A stretch of DNA of 64,000 nucleotides from Pseudomonas sp. LFM046. Its GTDB lineage: Bacteria > Pseudomonadota > Gammaproteobacteria > Pseudomonadales > Pseudomonadaceae. The translations under genes and the position numbers were made by a program. The stretch is taken from contig NZ_JYKO02000001.1 of the NCBI RefSeq assembly GCF_000949385.2, positions 2,504,620 to 2,568,619 on the forward strand, written 5' to 3'. Positions 13,683-27,696 of this stretch are shown here, piece by piece; within the stretch, counting starts at the first letter, position 1; each line of letters opens with the position of its first letter. The notes beneath the pieces were generated by a model, which saw nothing but the letters and a program-made list of their open reading frames with translations, had not been told where the DNA came from and ran no database searches.

Positions 13683-15953
13683 ATGTTGAACCGCGAGCTC
13701 GAAGTCACCCTCAATCTTGCCTTCAAGGAGGCCCGCGCCAAGCGTCACGAATTCATGACGGTCGAGCATCTTCTGCTCGCCCTGCTGGATAACGAAGCCG
13801 CTGCCACTGTACTGCGTGCATGTGGCGCAAATATGGACAAGCTGCGTCACGACCTGCAGGAGTTCATCGACTCCACAACGCCGCTGATCCCGCAGCACGA
13901 TGAAGATCGCGAAACGCAGCCGACGCTCGGCTTCCAGCGCGTGCTTCAGCGTGCGGTGTTCCATGTGCAGAGTTCCGGCAAGCGTGAAGTGACGGGTGCC
14001 AACGTGCTGGTGGCCATCTTCAGTGAGCAAGAGAGCCAGGCCGTTTTCCTGCTGAAGCAGCAGAGTGTGGCCCGGATCGATGTTGTCAATTACATCGCCC
14101 ACGGCATCTCGAAGGTGCCTGGTCATGGCGAGCAGCACGATCACGATCAGGAGATGCAGGACGAGGAGGGCGGGGAGTCTTCCTCCTCCGGTCATCCGCT
14201 GGATGCCTATGCCAGCAACCTGAACGAACTGGCCCGCATGGGGCGCATTGATCCGTTGGTGGGGCGCGAGAACGAGGTGGAACGCGTCGCCCAGATTCTC
14301 GCCCGCCGCCGGAAGAACAATCCGCTTCTGGTGGGTGAGGCCGGCGTGGGCAAGACCGCCATTGCCGAAGGCCTGGCCAAGCGCATCGTCGATAATCAGG
14401 TGCCGGACCTGCTGGCTGACAGTGTGGTCTACTCCCTGGACCTCGGCGCACTGCTGGCAGGTACCAAGTACCGCGGCGATTTCGAGAAGCGCTTCAAGGC
14501 GTTGCTCAATGAATTGCGCAAGCGTCCGCATGCCATCCTGTTCATCGACGAAATCCATACGATCATCGGTGCCGGTGCGGCGTCCGGTGGTGTGATGGAT
14601 GCGTCCAACCTGCTCAAGCCGTTGCTGTCCTCCGGTGAGATCCGTTGCATTGGCTCCACCACCTTCCAGGAGTTCCGCGGCATCTTCGAGAAGGATCGCG
14701 CCCTGGCGCGACGCTTCCAGAAGGTTGATGTCACCGAGCCGTCGGTCGAAGACACCGTGGGCATCCTCAAGGGGCTCAAGGCGCGCTTCGAGCAGCACCA
14801 CCACATCGAGTACAGCGATGAGGCGCTGCGTGCCGCGGCCGAATTGGCGGCTCGCTACATCAACGATCGCCATATGCCGGACAAGGCCATCGACGTGATC
14901 GACGAAGCCGGTGCCTATCAGCGCCTGCAGCCGGAAGAGAAGCGTGCCAAGCGCATCGAAGTGGCCCAGGTGGAAGACATTGTCGCCAAGATTGCGCGGA
15001 TTCCTCCGAAGCACGTCAGCAGTTCCGACAAGGAATTGCTGCGTAATCTGGAGCGTGACCTGAAGCTGACGGTGTTCGGCCAGGATGCGGCTATCGATTC
15101 CCTGTCCACCGCGATCAAGCTGTCCCGTGCCGGCCTCAAGGCGCCGGACAAGCCGGTAGGTTCCTTCCTCTTCGCTGGTCCGACAGGCGTTGGCAAGACG
15201 GAAGTGGCGCGTCAGCTGGCGAAGGCCATGGGTATCGAACTGGTGCGCTTCGACATGTCCGAATACATGGAGCGGCACACTGTTTCGCGCCTGATCGGTG
15301 CGCCTCCCGGCTACGTCGGTTTCGACCAGGGCGGCCTGCTGACCGAGGCGATCACCAAAATGCCGCACTGCGTGCTGCTGCTGGATGAGATCGAGAAGGC
15401 TCACCCGGAAGTCTTCAACCTGCTGCTGCAGGTGATGGACCACGGCACGCTGACCGACAACAACGGTCGCAAGGCGGACTTCCGCAACGTGATCCTGATC
15501 ATGACCACCAACGCCGGCGCTGAAACGGCCGCTCGGGCCTCCATTGGCTTCACCCTGCAGGATCACTCCTCGGATGCCATGGAAGTTATTCGCAAGAGCT
15601 TCACGCCGGAGTTCCGCAACCGCCTGGACACCGTCATCCAGTTTGGCCGTCTGAGCCACGAAGTGATCAAGAGCGTCGTGGACAAGTTCCTAACCGAACT
15701 TCAGGCGCAGTTGGAAGACAAGCGTGTGCAGCTGGTTGTCGGTGACGAAGCGCGTGGCTGGCTGGCCGAGCGCGGCTACGATGCGCAAATGGGCGCTCGC
15801 CCCATGGCTCGTCTGATTCAGGACAAGATCAAGCGGCCGCTGGCGGAGGAGATCCTGTTTGGTGAGCTGGCCGAGCACGGCGGCCTGGTGCACGTCGACG
15901 TCAAGGACGGAGAACTCGACTTCGAGTTCGAAACCACGGCAGAAATGGCCTGA
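13683..15953 (+). CDS. clpA: ATP-dependent Clp protease ATP-binding subunit ClpA
   Basis: The 756-residue AAA+ unfoldase has a Clp N-domain ([31 protein letters not shown]). Two ATPase modules follow: Walker [14 protein letters not shown] near residue 220 with FIDEIHT, and [13 protein letters not shown] near 500 with [10 protein letters not shown]. It unfolds substrates delivered by ClpS and threads them into ClpP. It forms an operon with clpS and ends at a strong terminator. A long antisense frame overlaps it but is a codon-bias shadow. Confidence 0.97.
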   Translation: MLNRELEVTLNLAFKEARAKRHEFMTVEHLLLALLDNEAAATVLRACGANMDKLRHDLQEFIDSTTPLIPQHDEDRETQPTLGFQRVLQRAVFHVQSSGKREVTGANVLVAIFSEQESQAVFLLKQQSVARIDVVNYIAHGISKVPGHGEQHDHDQEMQDEEGGESSSSGHPLDAYASNLNELARMGRIDPLVGRENEVERVAQILARRRKNNPLLVGEAGVGKTAIAEGLAKRIVDNQVPDLLADSVVYSLDLGALLAGTKYRGDFEKRFKALLNELRKRPHAILFIDEIHTIIGAGAASGGVMDASNLLKPLLSSGEIRCIGSTTFQEFRGIFEKDRALARRFQKVDVTEPSVEDTVGILKGLKARFEQHHHIEYSDEALRAAAELAARYINDRHMPDKAIDVIDEAGAYQRLQPEEKRAKRIEVAQVEDIVAKIARIPPKHVSSSDKELLRNLERDLKLTVFGQDAAIDSLSTAIKLSRAGLKAPDKPVGSFLFAGPTGVGKTEVARQLAKAMGIELVRFDMSEYMERHTVSRLIGAPPGYVGFDQGGLLTEAITKMPHCVLLLDEIEKAHPEVFNLLLQVMDHGTLTDNNGRKADFRNVILIMTTNAGAETAARASIGFTLQDHSSDAMEVIRKSFTPEFRNRLDTVIQFGRLSHEVIKSVVDKFLTELQAQLEDKRVQLVVGDEARGWLAERGYDAQMGARPMARLIQDKIKRPLAEEILFGELAEHGGLVHVDVKDGELDFEFETTAEMA

Positions 15954-15962
15954 CGGCCACCC

Positions 15963-15997
15963 ACAAAAAAGCCCGGCAATTGCCGGGCTTTTTTGTG
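15963..15997. terminator. Bidirectional terminator between clpA and infA
   Basis: The palindrome AAAAAAGCCCGGCAAT/TGCCGGGCTTTTTT extends into flanking CACA/TGTG. It suits the convergent clpA and infA stops. Confidence 0.93.
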
Positions 15998-16006
15998 ACT
16001 ATCCGA

Positions 16007-16225
16007 TCAGCGGGCGCGGTAGGTAATGCGGCCCTTGCTCAGATCGTACGGCGTCAGCTCGACGCGAACTTTATCGCCGGTGAGGATGCGGATGTAGTTT
16101 TTGCGCATCTTGCCGGAAATGTGCGCGGTGACGACGTGCCCATTTTCCAACTCCACACGGAACATGGTGTTGGGCAGGGTGTCGATGACAGTGCCTTCCA
16201 TTTCGAAGCTGTCTTCTTTCGACAT
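16007..16225 (-). CDS. infA: Translation initiation factor IF-1
   Basis: The 72-residue S1/OB-fold protein [20 protein letters not shown]... ends KGRITYRAR. That is exactly the usual length, so the long N-terminal extension open to 16405 is rejected. IF-1 binds the ribosomal A site with IF-2 and IF-3 during initiation. It is embedded between the N-degron genes clpA and bpt, a conserved neighbourhood. Confidence 0.97.
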   Translation of the reverse strand: MSKEDSFEMEGTVIDTLPNTMFRVELENGHVVTAHISGKMRKNYIRILTGDKVRVELTPYDLSKGRITYRAR

Positions 16226-16326
16226 GCAGTAAAGCCCTCGGTATTCAGAGATGGGCCCTGCCGCAAAGGGCGGCGGGCAAAAACGGCGTGCATTGTGCCC
16301 GAAAACAGCACTGCTCGCCAAGGGCT

Positions 16327-17034
16327 TCAGCTGAGCGTCACCCAGCGCTGATTGACGAACAGCTCGATCGGGCGGTATTGGGTCTTGTAGTTCATCTTCC
16401 TGCAATTCTTGATCCAGTAGCCGAGATAGACGGCCTGCAGGCCAAGGCGTGCGGTTTCCCCGATCTGCCAGAGAATCGCATAGCGACCGAGGCTACGCCG
16501 CTCCTCACTGGGGTCGTAGAAGGTGTAGACCGCAGAAAGCCCGTTGGGCAGCACATCCGTAACCGCGACTGCCTTCAGAACGCGATTCAGGCGGAACTCA
16601 TAGAAGCGGGAGAAGGGCAGGTCGCGCACCAGGAACGTGGAGAATTGGTCCCGACTGGGCGGATACATGTCGCCGTCGGCATGGCGCTGCTCGATGTAGC
16701 GGACATAGAGCGCGTAATACTCCTCGGTAAAGGCGGGGCGAACGGCCGTGACCGTCAGGTCGGCGTTGCGCTTGAGGATGCGCTTCTGCTGGCGATTGGG
16801 GATGAACTGGTCGGCGGGAATGCGTGCTGGCACACAGGCATTGCAGCGCTGGCAGTGCGGTCGGTAGAGGTGGTCCCCGCTGCGGCGGAAACCCATTTCC
16901 GACAGCTCCGCGTAGACATCCACATCCATTGGCTGACTGGGGTCGAGGAACAGAGTGGTTGCCTGTTCCTCGGGCAGGTAGCTGCATGGATGCGGTTGAG
17001 TGGCGTAAAACTTGAGACGAGCCAACTCGGTCAT
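16327..17034 (-). CDS. bpt: Aspartate/glutamate leucyltransferase (Bpt/Ate1 family)
   Basis: The 235-residue protein has the N-terminal cysteine-rich motif [17 protein letters not shown] and the [16 protein letters not shown] segment of Ate1-like transferases. The GNAT-like core contains RFYEFRL and YTFYDP. The bacterial Bpt branch attaches leucine from Leu-tRNA to N-terminal Asp or Glu. This makes a primary degron for ClpS-ClpAP. It lies 54 bp downstream of aat in the same direction. Confidence 0.93.
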   Translation of the reverse strand: MTELARLKFYATQPHPCSYLPEEQATTLFLDPSQPMDVDVYAELSEMGFRRSGDHLYRPHCQRCNACVPARIPADQFIPNRQQKRILKRNADLTVTAVRPAFTEEYYALYVRYIEQRHADGDMYPPSRDQFSTFLVRDLPFSRFYEFRLNRVLKAVAVTDVLPNGLSAVYTFYDPSEERRSLGRYAILWQIGETARLGLQAVYLGYWIKNCRKMNYKTQYRPIELFVNQRWVTLS

Positions 17035-17088
17035 GGTGAACCCCCGGGAGAACCCTTCAGCAAGTGTATGTCAGGCTGCGGGGCTCGC

Positions 17089-17769
17089 CTAGGCGCTCCA
17101 GTCAGCGACGTTCGGCTGGTCCAGATAGAGCTGGAGATAGCGGGAAAACTTCTCCCGGCTGATGGTGCGGGCGCCGAAGCTTTGCAAATGTTGAGTGGGC
17201 ATCTGGCAGTCGATCAGAACGAAGCCCCATTTATGCAGGTGGTGCACCAGGGTCGCGAAACCAACCTTGGAGGCGTTGTCGGCTCGGCTGAACATGGACT
17301 CACCGAAAAACAGCTTGCCCATCGCCAGGCCGTACAGGCCGCCGACCAGTTCGTCATCGTTCCAGACTTCCACCGAGTGAACTACGCCACGGCGATGCAG
17401 TTCGATATACGCCGCCTGCATGGCTGAAGTGATCCACGTGCCGTCGGTGTAGTTGCGTGGGCCGGCACAGCCTTCAATGACCGCCGGGAAGGCCTGGTCA
17501 AAAGTTACGCGAAAGCGTTCCTGGCGCATCAGCTTGGCGAGGCTGCGGGAAATATGGATCTCCTGGGGCAGCAGGACGGTGCGCGGGTCGGGGGACCACC
17601 AGAGAATCGGCTGGCCTTCCTGATACCAGGGGAAGCAGCCATGGCGATACGCCTGGATCAACCGCTCTGGAGACAGGTCGCCACCAGCGGCAAGCAGGCC
17701 ATTGGGCTCGCTCAGTGCGCGTCCAAGTGGAGGGAATTCGAGGGAATCGCGTCGTAGCCAGGTGAGCAT
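17089..17769 (-). CDS. aat: Leucyl/phenylalanyl-tRNA-protein transferase
   Basis: The 226-residue protein has the family signature blocks [42 protein letters not shown] and [24 protein letters not shown]. It also has FGESMFS. It adds leucine or phenylalanine from tRNA to N-terminal Lys or Arg (and in E. coli some Met) of proteins. This tags them for ClpS-ClpAP degradation. It is the first gene of aat-bpt on the minus strand, with infA probably following in the same direction. Confidence 0.95.
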   Translation of the reverse strand: MLTWLRRDSLEFPPLGRALSEPNGLLAAGGDLSPERLIQAYRHGCFPWYQEGQPILWWSPDPRTVLLPQEIHISRSLAKLMRQERFRVTFDQAFPAVIEGCAGPRNYTDGTWITSAMQAAYIELHRRGVVHSVEVWNDDELVGGLYGLAMGKLFFGESMFSRADNASKVGFATLVHHLHKWGFVLIDCQMPTQHLQSFGARTISREKFSRYLQLYLDQPNVADWSA

Positions 17770-17780
17770 GGGGAGGGGAG

Positions 17781-17799
17781 GGCGGGCCCGAGGCCCGCC
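17781..17799 (-). terminator. Hairpin after trxB
   Basis: GGCGGGCC and GGCCCGCC form an 8-bp GC stem directly beyond the trxB stop. The minus-strand T-run is poor, so it may only weaken read-through into aat. Confidence 0.5.
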
Positions 17800-17806
17800 T
17801 TTCCTG

Positions 17807-18835
<1,029 letters not shown>

Positions 18836-19024
18836 CTACACCGAAGCGCAACACTGCGCCAAAACGCAGCGGCGGCATCCCATCCCCGCGTGGCATCGCG
18901 TGGGCAAATCCGTACAATGGGCAGCGTTCCGAATGGGCTGGACCCCGTTGATGGCACATCGTCAGGTGGTACTCCACCCTCGACCGACTCTTGAACGCGC
19001 CAGGGGCGCAGGAAAAGACGCGTT

Positions 19025-21433
19025 TTGAAGAATTCCACGACCAGAGCCCAGACACCCGTCTGGCGCCAGCAATTGCATTATCGCCTCAAGGAAGGTGCGT
19101 TGATCGCGCTTGGCGCAGTCTGCCTTTACCTGTGGATGGCGCTGCTCACCTACGATTCCTCAGACCCGGGCTGGACTCACACCAGCAACGTCGAGCAGGT
19201 GCAGAACGCAGCTGGCCGCCTCGGTGCCTGGTTCGCCGACATCCTGTTCATGGCGCTTGGTTACTTCGCCTACGTATTCCCGCTGTTGCTGGCCATCAAG
19301 ACCCTGCAGGTTTTCCGTCACCGCCACGAACCCATCGACTGGAGCGGCTGGCTCTTTTCCTGGCGCCTGATCGGCCTGGTGTTCCTGGTGTTGTCCGGTG
19401 CCTCGCTGGCTGACATCCACTTCCAGGATCATTCCTGGCTTCCGGCCTCCGCCGGCGGCGCCCTCGGTGAAAGCCTCAGCCACCTGGCGGTCAACGCGCT
19501 CAACGTGCAAGGCAGCACCTTGCTGTTCTTTGCGCTGTTCCTCTTTGGCCTGACCGTCTTCACCGACCTGTCCTGGTTCAAGGTCATGGACCTGACGGGC
19601 AAGATCACCCTGGACCTTTTCGAACTCATCCAGAACGCTGTGAACCGCTGGTGGAGCGAGCGTCTTGAGCGCAAGCAGCTGGTGGCCAAGTTGCGTGAGG
19701 TGGATGTGCGCGTGAACGAGGTCGCAGCGCCGGTGGTGCCCGACCGGCGAGAGCAGGCCAAGGTCAAGGAACGTCTGATCGAGCGCGAAGACTCGCTTGA
19801 GAAGCACATGACCGAGCGTGAGAAGCGCCCGGCCCCGGTCATCACGCCGCCTCCGCCGCCCAAGCCAGCCGAGCCGAGCAAGCGTGTGCAGAAGGAAAAG
19901 CAGGCACCGCTGTTCGTCGACACCGCCGTGGAAGGTACCCTGCCGCCCATTTCCATCCTCGACGTGGCCGAGAAGAAGCAGAAGAGCTTCTCCCCGGAGT
20001 CGCTGGAGGCGATGTCGCGTCTGCTGGAGATCAAGCTGAAGGAATTCGGCGTCGAAGTGCTGGTGGAGTCGGTCCACCCCGGTCCGGTGATCACCCGTTT
20101 CGAGATCCAGCCTGCCGCAGGCGTCAAAGTCAGCCGCATCTCCAACCTGGCGAAAGACCTGGCGCGCTCTCTGGCCGTGATCAGCGTTCGCGTGGTGGAG
20201 GTGATTCCGGGCAAGACGACCGTCGGTATCGAGATCCCCAACGAGGATCGCCAGATCGTGCGGTTCTCCGAAGTGCTGTCCTCGTCGGAGTACGACGAGG
20301 CCAAATCGCCGGTCACCCTGGCCCTGGGCCACGACATCGGCGGCAAGCCAATCATCACCGATCTGGCCAAGATGCCTCACCTGCTGGTGGCCGGTACCAC
20401 GGGTTCCGGTAAGTCGGTGGGCGTGAACGCCATGATTCTGTCGATCCTGTTCAAGTCCACGCCCGAGCAGGCGCGGATGATCATGATCGACCCGAAAATG
20501 CTGGAATTGTCGATCTACGAAGGCATCCCGCACCTGCTCTGCCCGGTAGTCACCGACATGAAGGAGGCCGCCAACGCGCTGCGCTGGAGCGTGGCCGAGA
20601 TGGAGCGGCGCTACAAGCTGATGGCGGCCATGGGCGTGCGTAACCTGGCGGGCTTCAACCGCAAGGTGAAGGATGCCGAAGAGGCCGGTACACCGTTGAC
20701 CGACCCGCTCTACCGCCGGGAGAGCATGGAAGACGAAGCACCCCTGTTGAAGACGCTGCCGACAATCGTGGTCGTCGTCGACGAATTCGCCGACATGATG
20801 ATGATCGTCGGCAAGAAGGTGGAAGAGCTGATCGCGCGAATCGCCCAGAAGGCGCGTGCCGCCGGTATCCACCTGATTCTCGCCACACAGCGCCCCTCGG
20901 TGGATGTGATCACCGGCCTGATCAAGGCCAACATCCCCACCCGCATGGCGTTTCAGGTCTCCAGCAAGATCGACTCGCGCACCATCCTCGACCAGGGTGG
21001 CGCCGAACAGCTGCTGGGCCACGGTGACATGCTCTACCTGCCGCCAGGCACCGGCCTGCCTATCCGCGTCCATGGCGCCTTCGTCTCCGACGATGAAGTG
21101 CACCGGGTGGTGGAAGCCTGGAAGCTGCGTGGCGCGCCGGACTACATCGAAGACATTCTCGCCGGTGCGGAGGAGGGTGGTGGCTCGTCCGGTGGTTTCG
21201 ACGGCGGTGAGGGCAGCGGCGAAGGCAGCGAGGACGACCCGCTGTACGACGAAGCCGTACGCTTCGTCACCGAAAGCCGCCGCGCTTCGATCTCCGCAGT
21301 GCAGCGCAAGCTGAAAATTGGCTACAACCGCGCCGCGCGCATGATCGAGGCGATGGAAATGGCTGGGGTGGTAAGCCCCATGAACGGCAACGGGTCGCGC
21401 GAAGTCATCGCGCCGTCACCGGTGCGAGACTGA
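19025..21433 (+). CDS. ftsK: DNA translocase FtsK
   Basis: The 802-residue protein has an N-terminal four-helix membrane domain (about residues 20-190), a charged, proline-rich linker, then the motor. Walker A is [12 protein letters not shown], with [12 protein letters not shown] as Walker B. The C-terminal gamma winged helix ([20 protein letters not shown]) reads KOPS and activates XerD. FtsK sits at the septum and pumps the terminus region during division. The start is a TTG at 19025 (product [24 protein letters not shown]). A GCAGGAAAAG ribosome site lies about 10 bp upstream. Confidence 0.96.
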   Translation: MKNSTTRAQTPVWRQQLHYRLKEGALIALGAVCLYLWMALLTYDSSDPGWTHTSNVEQVQNAAGRLGAWFADILFMALGYFAYVFPLLLAIKTLQVFRHRHEPIDWSGWLFSWRLIGLVFLVLSGASLADIHFQDHSWLPASAGGALGESLSHLAVNALNVQGSTLLFFALFLFGLTVFTDLSWFKVMDLTGKITLDLFELIQNAVNRWWSERLERKQLVAKLREVDVRVNEVAAPVVPDRREQAKVKERLIEREDSLEKHMTEREKRPAPVITPPPPPKPAEPSKRVQKEKQAPLFVDTAVEGTLPPISILDVAEKKQKSFSPESLEAMSRLLEIKLKEFGVEVLVESVHPGPVITRFEIQPAAGVKVSRISNLAKDLARSLAVISVRVVEVIPGKTTVGIEIPNEDRQIVRFSEVLSSSEYDEAKSPVTLALGHDIGGKPIITDLAKMPHLLVAGTTGSGKSVGVNAMILSILFKSTPEQARMIMIDPKMLELSIYEGIPHLLCPVVTDMKEAANALRWSVAEMERRYKLMAAMGVRNLAGFNRKVKDAEEAGTPLTDPLYRRESMEDEAPLLKTLPTIVVVVDEFADMMMIVGKKVEELIARIAQKARAAGIHLILATQRPSVDVITGLIKANIPTRMAFQVSSKIDSRTILDQGGAEQLLGHGDMLYLPPGTGLPIRVHGAFVSDDEVHRVVEAWKLRGAPDYIEDILAGAEEGGGSSGGFDGGEGSGEGSEDDPLYDEAVRFVTESRRASISAVQRKLKIGYNRAARMIEAMEMAGVVSPMNGNGSREVIAPSPVRD

Positions 21434-21462
21434 TCCGAAACGGATTCTTGATGAGGATTTCC

Positions 21463-22089
21463 ATGCGACTGATCCGCATGCTGATGGTAGCGGTCCTTGG
21501 CCTGGCCGCCCTGCAGGTCCAGGCCGACGACAAGGTGGCCATCAGCCGCCTGACCGAAATGCTGAACAAGGCCCAGACCATTACCGGCCGCTTCTCCCAA
21601 CTGACCCTGGATGGCTCCGGCACCCAGCTCCAGGAAACGTCCGGCGAGCTCTCGCTGAAGCGTCCGGGCCTGTTCCGCTGGCACACTGACGCACCAATGG
21701 AGCAGTTGCTGGTCTCCAATGGCGAAAAAGTCTGGCTTTACGACCCGGACCTGCAGCAAGTGACCATCCAGACCCTGGACCAGCGGCTGACCCACACGCC
21801 GGCACTGCTGCTGTCCGGTGATATCTCGAAAATCAGTGAGAACTTCGAGATCACCCACAAGGAAGGCGGCGACGTAGTGGACTTCATCCTCAAGCCGAAG
21901 GCCAAGGACACCCTGTTCGATACCCTGCGCCTGTCGTTCCGCAATGGTGTGATCAACGACATGCAACTGATCGACAGCGTTGGCCAGCGCACCAACATCC
22001 TCTTCCTCGGGATCAAGATGAACCAGGCGATCGATGCCTCCCAGTTCACCTTCAAGGTTCCGGAAGGCGCTGACGTCATCCAGGAATAA
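21463..22089 (+). CDS. lolA: Outer-membrane lipoprotein carrier protein LolA
   Basis: The 208-residue protein has a signal peptide [21 protein letters not shown], then mature [14 protein letters not shown]. The family hallmarks [14 protein letters not shown] and [16 protein letters not shown] are present. LolA carries lipoproteins across the periplasm from LolCDE to LolB. I chose the ATG at 21463; an earlier ATG and TTG overlap the ribosome site ATGAGGA. It follows ftsK by 29 bp and precedes rarA, the usual order. Confidence 0.95.
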   Translation: MRLIRMLMVAVLGLAALQVQADDKVAISRLTEMLNKAQTITGRFSQLTLDGSGTQLQETSGELSLKRPGLFRWHTDAPMEQLLVSNGEKVWLYDPDLQQVTIQTLDQRLTHTPALLLSGDISKISENFEITHKEGGDVVDFILKPKAKDTLFDTLRLSFRNGVINDMQLIDSVGQRTNILFLGIKMNQAIDASQFTFKVPEGADVIQE

Positions 22090-22100
22090 GCTGTACGCCA

Positions 22101-23422
22101 ATGGACCTGTTTCGCTCCGAACCCATCGCCCAGCCCCTGGCGGCGCGCTTGCGCGCCACCTGTCTGGACGAGTACGTCGGCCAGGAGCACCTGCTGGCCC
22201 CGGGCAAGCCGTTGCGTGAGGCCCTGGAGCAGGGTGCGCTTCACTCGATGATCTTCTGGGGCCCGCCCGGGGTGGGCAAGACCACCCTGGCCAAACTGCT
22301 GGCCCAGGTCACCGACGCGCACTTCGAAACCATTTCCGCCGTGCTATCGGGGGTCAAGGAGATTCGCCAGTCGGTGGAGGTGGCCAAGCAGCAGGCCGCC
22401 CAGTACGGTCGCCGCACCATCCTCTTCGTCGATGAAGTGCACCGCTTCAACAAGTCCCAGCAGGATGCCTTCCTGCCCTATGTGGAAGACGGCACCCTGA
22501 TCTTCATCGGCGCCACCACCGAGAATCCGTCCTTCGAACTCAACAACGCGCTGCTGTCCCGTGCCCGGGTCTATGTGCTGAAGAGCCTGGACGAGTCCGC
22601 CCTGCGCAAGCTGGTGGCGCGCGCACTGAACGAAGAGAAGGGCCTCGGCAAACGCAATCTGAGTCTGCCGGAAGAGAGTTTTGCCATCCTCATGGCTGCG
22701 GCAGACGGCGACGGTCGGCGTCTGCTGAACCTGCTGGAGAATGCCTCTGACTTGGCTGAGGATGGCGGTGAGATCGGCGTCGAGCTCCTGCAGAACCTGC
22801 TGGGAGACAGCCGTCGTCGTTTCGACAAGGGCGGTGAGGCCTTCTACGACCAGATATCCGCCCTGCACAAATCCGTGCGTGGCTCCGATCCGGATGCAGC
22901 GCTCTACTGGTACGCGCGAATGCTGGACGGCGGCTGCGACCCGCTCTATATCGCCCGCCGCGTGGTGCGTATGGCCAGCGAGGACATCGGCAACGCCGAT
23001 CCCCGCGCCCTCAGCCTGTGCCTCTCGGCCTGGGATGTGCAGGAGCGCCTGGGGAGTCCCGAGGGCGAACTGGCGGTGGCCCAGGCCATTACGTACCTGG
23101 CGTGCGCGCCCAAGAGCAATGCCGTTTACATGGCCTTCAAGGCCGCCATGCGTGACGCCGCCGAGAACGGCTCGCTGGAAGTGCCCCTGCACCTGCGCAA
23201 TGCGCCGACCCGGCTGATGAAGGAGCTGGGTTATGGCGAGGAATATCGCTACGCCCATGACGAGCCGGATGCTTACGCCGCGGGCGAGGACTACTTCCCC
23301 GAGCAGCTTGAGCCACGCCAGTACTACCAACCGGTGCCGCGCGGCCTGGAACTGAAGATTCGCGACAAGCTGCAGCACCTGAAAAGCCTCGACCGCAATA
23401 GCCCCTGGCAGCGGAGAAAGTC

Positions 23423-23426
<4 letters not shown>
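22101..23426 (+). CDS. rarA: Replication-associated recombination protein A (MgsA/RarA)
   Basis: The 441-residue AAA+ protein of the clamp-loader group has Walker [13 protein letters not shown] near residue 51, the [18 protein letters not shown] box and sensor [12 protein letters not shown]. The C-terminal tetramerisation domain includes LPHLRNAP-like [17 protein letters not shown]. RarA acts at stalled forks and gaps together with SSB. Its stop overlaps the crcB start by 4 bp (23423-23426). Confidence 0.95.
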
Positions 23427-25094
<1,668 letters not shown>

Positions 25095-25135
25095 TTGCCC
25101 TGTTCCCCTGCGTTGGCAGGGGCATAGGAAGGCCC

Positions 25136-25173
25136 ACCGCCCGCGTCGCAGCCAGGCTGCACGCGGGCGGTGA
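25136..25173. terminator. Long GC hairpin between serS and cysG
   Basis: CACCGCCCGCGT pairs perfectly with ACGCGGGCGGTG (12 bp). An inner GCAGCC/GGCTGC pair sits in the loop. No T-run follows, so this may be a processing or attenuation structure rather than a classical terminator. A smaller CCCCTGC/GCAGGGG hairpin lies just before it. Confidence 0.6.
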
Positions 25174-25218
25174 CCGTTAAAGCTCTGCTTCCACCTGTTA
25201 TCGCAAGAAGGCGCTGCT

Positions 25219-26613
25219 ATGGATTTCCTCCCGCTGTTCCACAATCTTCAAGGGCGTCAGGTGCTCGTGGTGGGTGGGGGCGAAGTGGCCCTGCGCAAGG
25301 CGCGCCTGTTGGCCGATGCCGGAGCCCAACTGAGGGTGGTGGCACCGCAGATCGATTCCGAACTGCTGGAAATGGTCGAGCGCAGCGGTGGCGAGTCCCG
25401 CCTGCGTGGCTACCAGGAACCCGACCTGGATGCGTGCGTGTTGGCTATTGCCGCCAGTGACGACCAGGCGCTGAATGCCCAGGTTTCAGCCCATGCGCAG
25501 GCCCGAGGAGTTCCGGTCAATGTGGTGGATGCTCCCAAACTCTGCAGCGTGATCTTCCCGGCCATCGTCGACCGCTCCCCACTGATCGTGGCGGTCTCCA
25601 GCGCGGGTGATGCCCCGGTGCTGGCACGGCTGATTCGCGCCAAGATCGAGACCTGGATTCCAGCGGCCTATGGCCAATTGGCGGGTCTTGCGAAGAAATT
25701 CCGTGATCAGGTGAAGGCACTGCTACCGGATGTCCAGCAGCGCCGGGTTTTCTGGGAGGAGGTGTTCCAGGGGCCCGTTGCCGAGCGGATGCTGGCCGGG
25801 CAGGGCGCCGAAGCCGAGCGCCTGTTGGCCGAGCGGGTGGCTGGAGGGGCTCCGAGAGCCTTGGGTGAGGTCTACCTGGTGGGGGCCGGCCCAGGCGATC
25901 CCGATCTGCTGACCTTCCGCGCGCTGCGGCTGATGCAGCAAGCCGATGTGGTGCTCTACGACCGCCTGGTGGCCTCGCCAATCATCGAACTGTGCCGCCG
26001 CGATGCAGAGCGCATCTATGTCGGCAAGCGACGCGCAGACCATGCCGTGCCCCAGGACGAGATCAATCGACTGCTGATCGAACAAGCCAAGCTGGGCAAA
26101 CGGGTACTGAGGCTGAAGGGCGGCGACCCCTTCATTTTCGGCCGTGGTGGCGAGGAGATCGAAGAGCTGGCTGCCAATGGCATTCCCTTCCAGGTGGTGC
26201 CGGGCATTACCGCAGCGTCGGGCTGCGCTGCCTATGCCGGCATTCCCCTGACTCATCGTGACTACGCCCAGTCTGTACGCTTCGTCACCGGTCACCTGAA
26301 GGACGGCAGCTGTGATCTGCCCTGGGGCGACCTGACCGCGTCCGGCCAGACGCTGGTGTTCTACATGGGGCTGGTCGGTCTGCCGCTGATCTGCGAACAG
26401 TTGATCAAGCACGGACGCGCCGCTGAAACTCCTGCGGCTCTGGTGCAGCAAGGCACCACCAGCCGCCAGCGGGTGTTTACCGGCACCTTGGCGAACTTGC
26501 CGCAATTGGTTGCAGAGCACGAAGTCCACGCGCCCACGCTGGTGATCGTGGGCGAAGTGGTGACCCTGCGCGACAAGCTGGCCTGGTTCGAGGGCGATCA
26601 GGCCAACGCCTGA
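25219..26613 (+). CDS. cysG: Siroheme synthase (CysG, trifunctional)
   Basis: The 464-residue fusion has an N-terminal dehydrogenase/ferrochelatase half with the NAD motif [15 protein letters not shown] near residue 18. Its C-terminal uroporphyrinogen-III methyltransferase half starts about residue 216 with [20 protein letters not shown]. It makes siroheme from uroporphyrinogen III for sulfite and nitrite reductases. It stands as a single gene after serS. Its 3' end overlaps the convergent glutathionyl-hydroquinone reductase gene by 16 bp. Confidence 0.95.
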   Translation: MDFLPLFHNLQGRQVLVVGGGEVALRKARLLADAGAQLRVVAPQIDSELLEMVERSGGESRLRGYQEPDLDACVLAIAASDDQALNAQVSAHAQARGVPVNVVDAPKLCSVIFPAIVDRSPLIVAVSSAGDAPVLARLIRAKIETWIPAAYGQLAGLAKKFRDQVKALLPDVQQRRVFWEEVFQGPVAERMLAGQGAEAERLLAERVAGGAPRALGEVYLVGAGPGDPDLLTFRALRLMQQADVVLYDRLVASPIIELCRRDAERIYVGKRRADHAVPQDEINRLLIEQAKLGKRVLRLKGGDPFIFGRGGEEIEELAANGIPFQVVPGITAASGCAAYAGIPLTHRDYAQSVRFVTGHLKDGSCDLPWGDLTASGQTLVFYMGLVGLPLICEQLIKHGRAAETPAALVQQGTTSRQRVFTGTLANLPQLVAEHEVHAPTLVIVGEVVTLRDKLAWFEGDQANA

Positions 26614-27611
26614 TCCCTTCGTGCTACCGACATCGTCTTCAAGTGCCCACGGCCGTGGGGTCGGCTGAAGTCCTGGACCGGCCCCAGCGGCACTACACCG
26701 GTGGGGTTGATGGTGCGATGGCTGGCGTAATAGTGATGCTTGATATGGGTGAAGTTCACCGTTTCCGCCACGCCCGGCCATTGGTACAGCTCACGCAGCC
26801 AGCCTGACAGATTGGGGTAATCCTCCAGTCGACGCAGGTTGCACTTGAAGTGGCCGTGGTAGACAGCGTCGAAACGGATCAAGGTGGTGAACAGGCGCCA
26901 GTCGGCTTCGGTGATGTGCTCGCCCGTCAGAAAGCGCCGCGTTTCCAGTAGTGAATCCAGGCGGTCCAGCTCATTGAACAGGGTGTGGAAGGCCTCTTCG
27001 TACGCTTCCTGGGTGGTGGCGAAACCAGCACGGTAGACGCCGTTATTGATCGCGGGATAAATGCGCTCGTTGAGCCCATCGATTTCCGTGCGCAATGCCT
27101 CGGGATAGAAGTCCAGGTCATTGCCGGTCAGGTGGTCGAAGGCGCTGTTGAACATCCGGATGATCTCGGACGATTCATTGCTGACGATGCGCCCAGTCTG
27201 CTTGTCCCAGAGCAGGGGTACGGTGACCCGGCCGCTGTAGTCGGGAGTGTCCTGGGTATAGCGCTGGTGGAGGTACGTCAGGCCGTCGAGCTTGTCGCCG
27301 GTGGAGCCGAACTGTGGGTCGAAGGTCCAACCCTGTTCCAACATCAGCCAGCTGACCACCGAAACATCGATCAGGGATTCCAGACCTTTCAGCTTGCGAA
27401 AGATCAGGGTGCGGTGTGCCCAGGGGCAGGCCAGGGATACATAGAGGTGATAACGGCCGGCTTCTGCTTTAAAGCCACCTTCGCCCGAGGGGCCGGGCGC
27501 GCCATCGGCGGTGATCCAGTTGCGCCGCCGCGCACTTTCCCGTTGGAAACGTCCGTCCCTGGCCGTGTCGTACCATTTGTCATGCCATTTTCCATCGATC
27601 AACAGGCCCAT
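26598..27611 (-). CDS. yqjG: Glutathionyl-hydroquinone reductase (Xi-class GST, YqjG/ECM4 type)
   Basis: The 337-residue protein has the Xi-class catalytic motif CPWAHRTLI ([16 protein letters not shown]) near residue 60. The C-terminal GST helical domain contains [16 protein letters not shown]. It uses glutathione to reduce glutathionyl-hydroquinones in the cytoplasm. It is a stand-alone minus-strand gene convergent with cysG. Confidence 0.9.
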   Translation of the reverse strand: MGLLIDGKWHDKWYDTARDGRFQRESARRRNWITADGAPGPSGEGGFKAEAGRYHLYVSLACPWAHRTLIFRKLKGLESLIDVSVVSWLMLEQGWTFDPQFGSTGDKLDGLTYLHQRYTQDTPDYSGRVTVPLLWDKQTGRIVSNESSEIIRMFNSAFDHLTGNDLDFYPEALRTEIDGLNERIYPAINNGVYRAGFATTQEAYEEAFHTLFNELDRLDSLLETRRFLTGEHITEADWRLFTTLIRFDAVYHGHFKCNLRRLEDYPNLSGWLRELYQWPGVAETVNFTHIKHHYYASHRTINPTGVVPLGPVQDFSRPHGRGHLKTMSVARRDQALA

Positions 27612-27696
27612 GATCGACCTCCAAGGTTGGGTTTGCTGATCAGTCTATCGACGCTGGATCGATGGAAAAGCGCAATTTGATGGTTTTAATGATCGG

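Noticed and set aside
13593-15659. Antisense 688-codon frame over clpA
   Set aside because: Shadow of ClpA codon bias. The sense strand encodes a full AAA+ protein.
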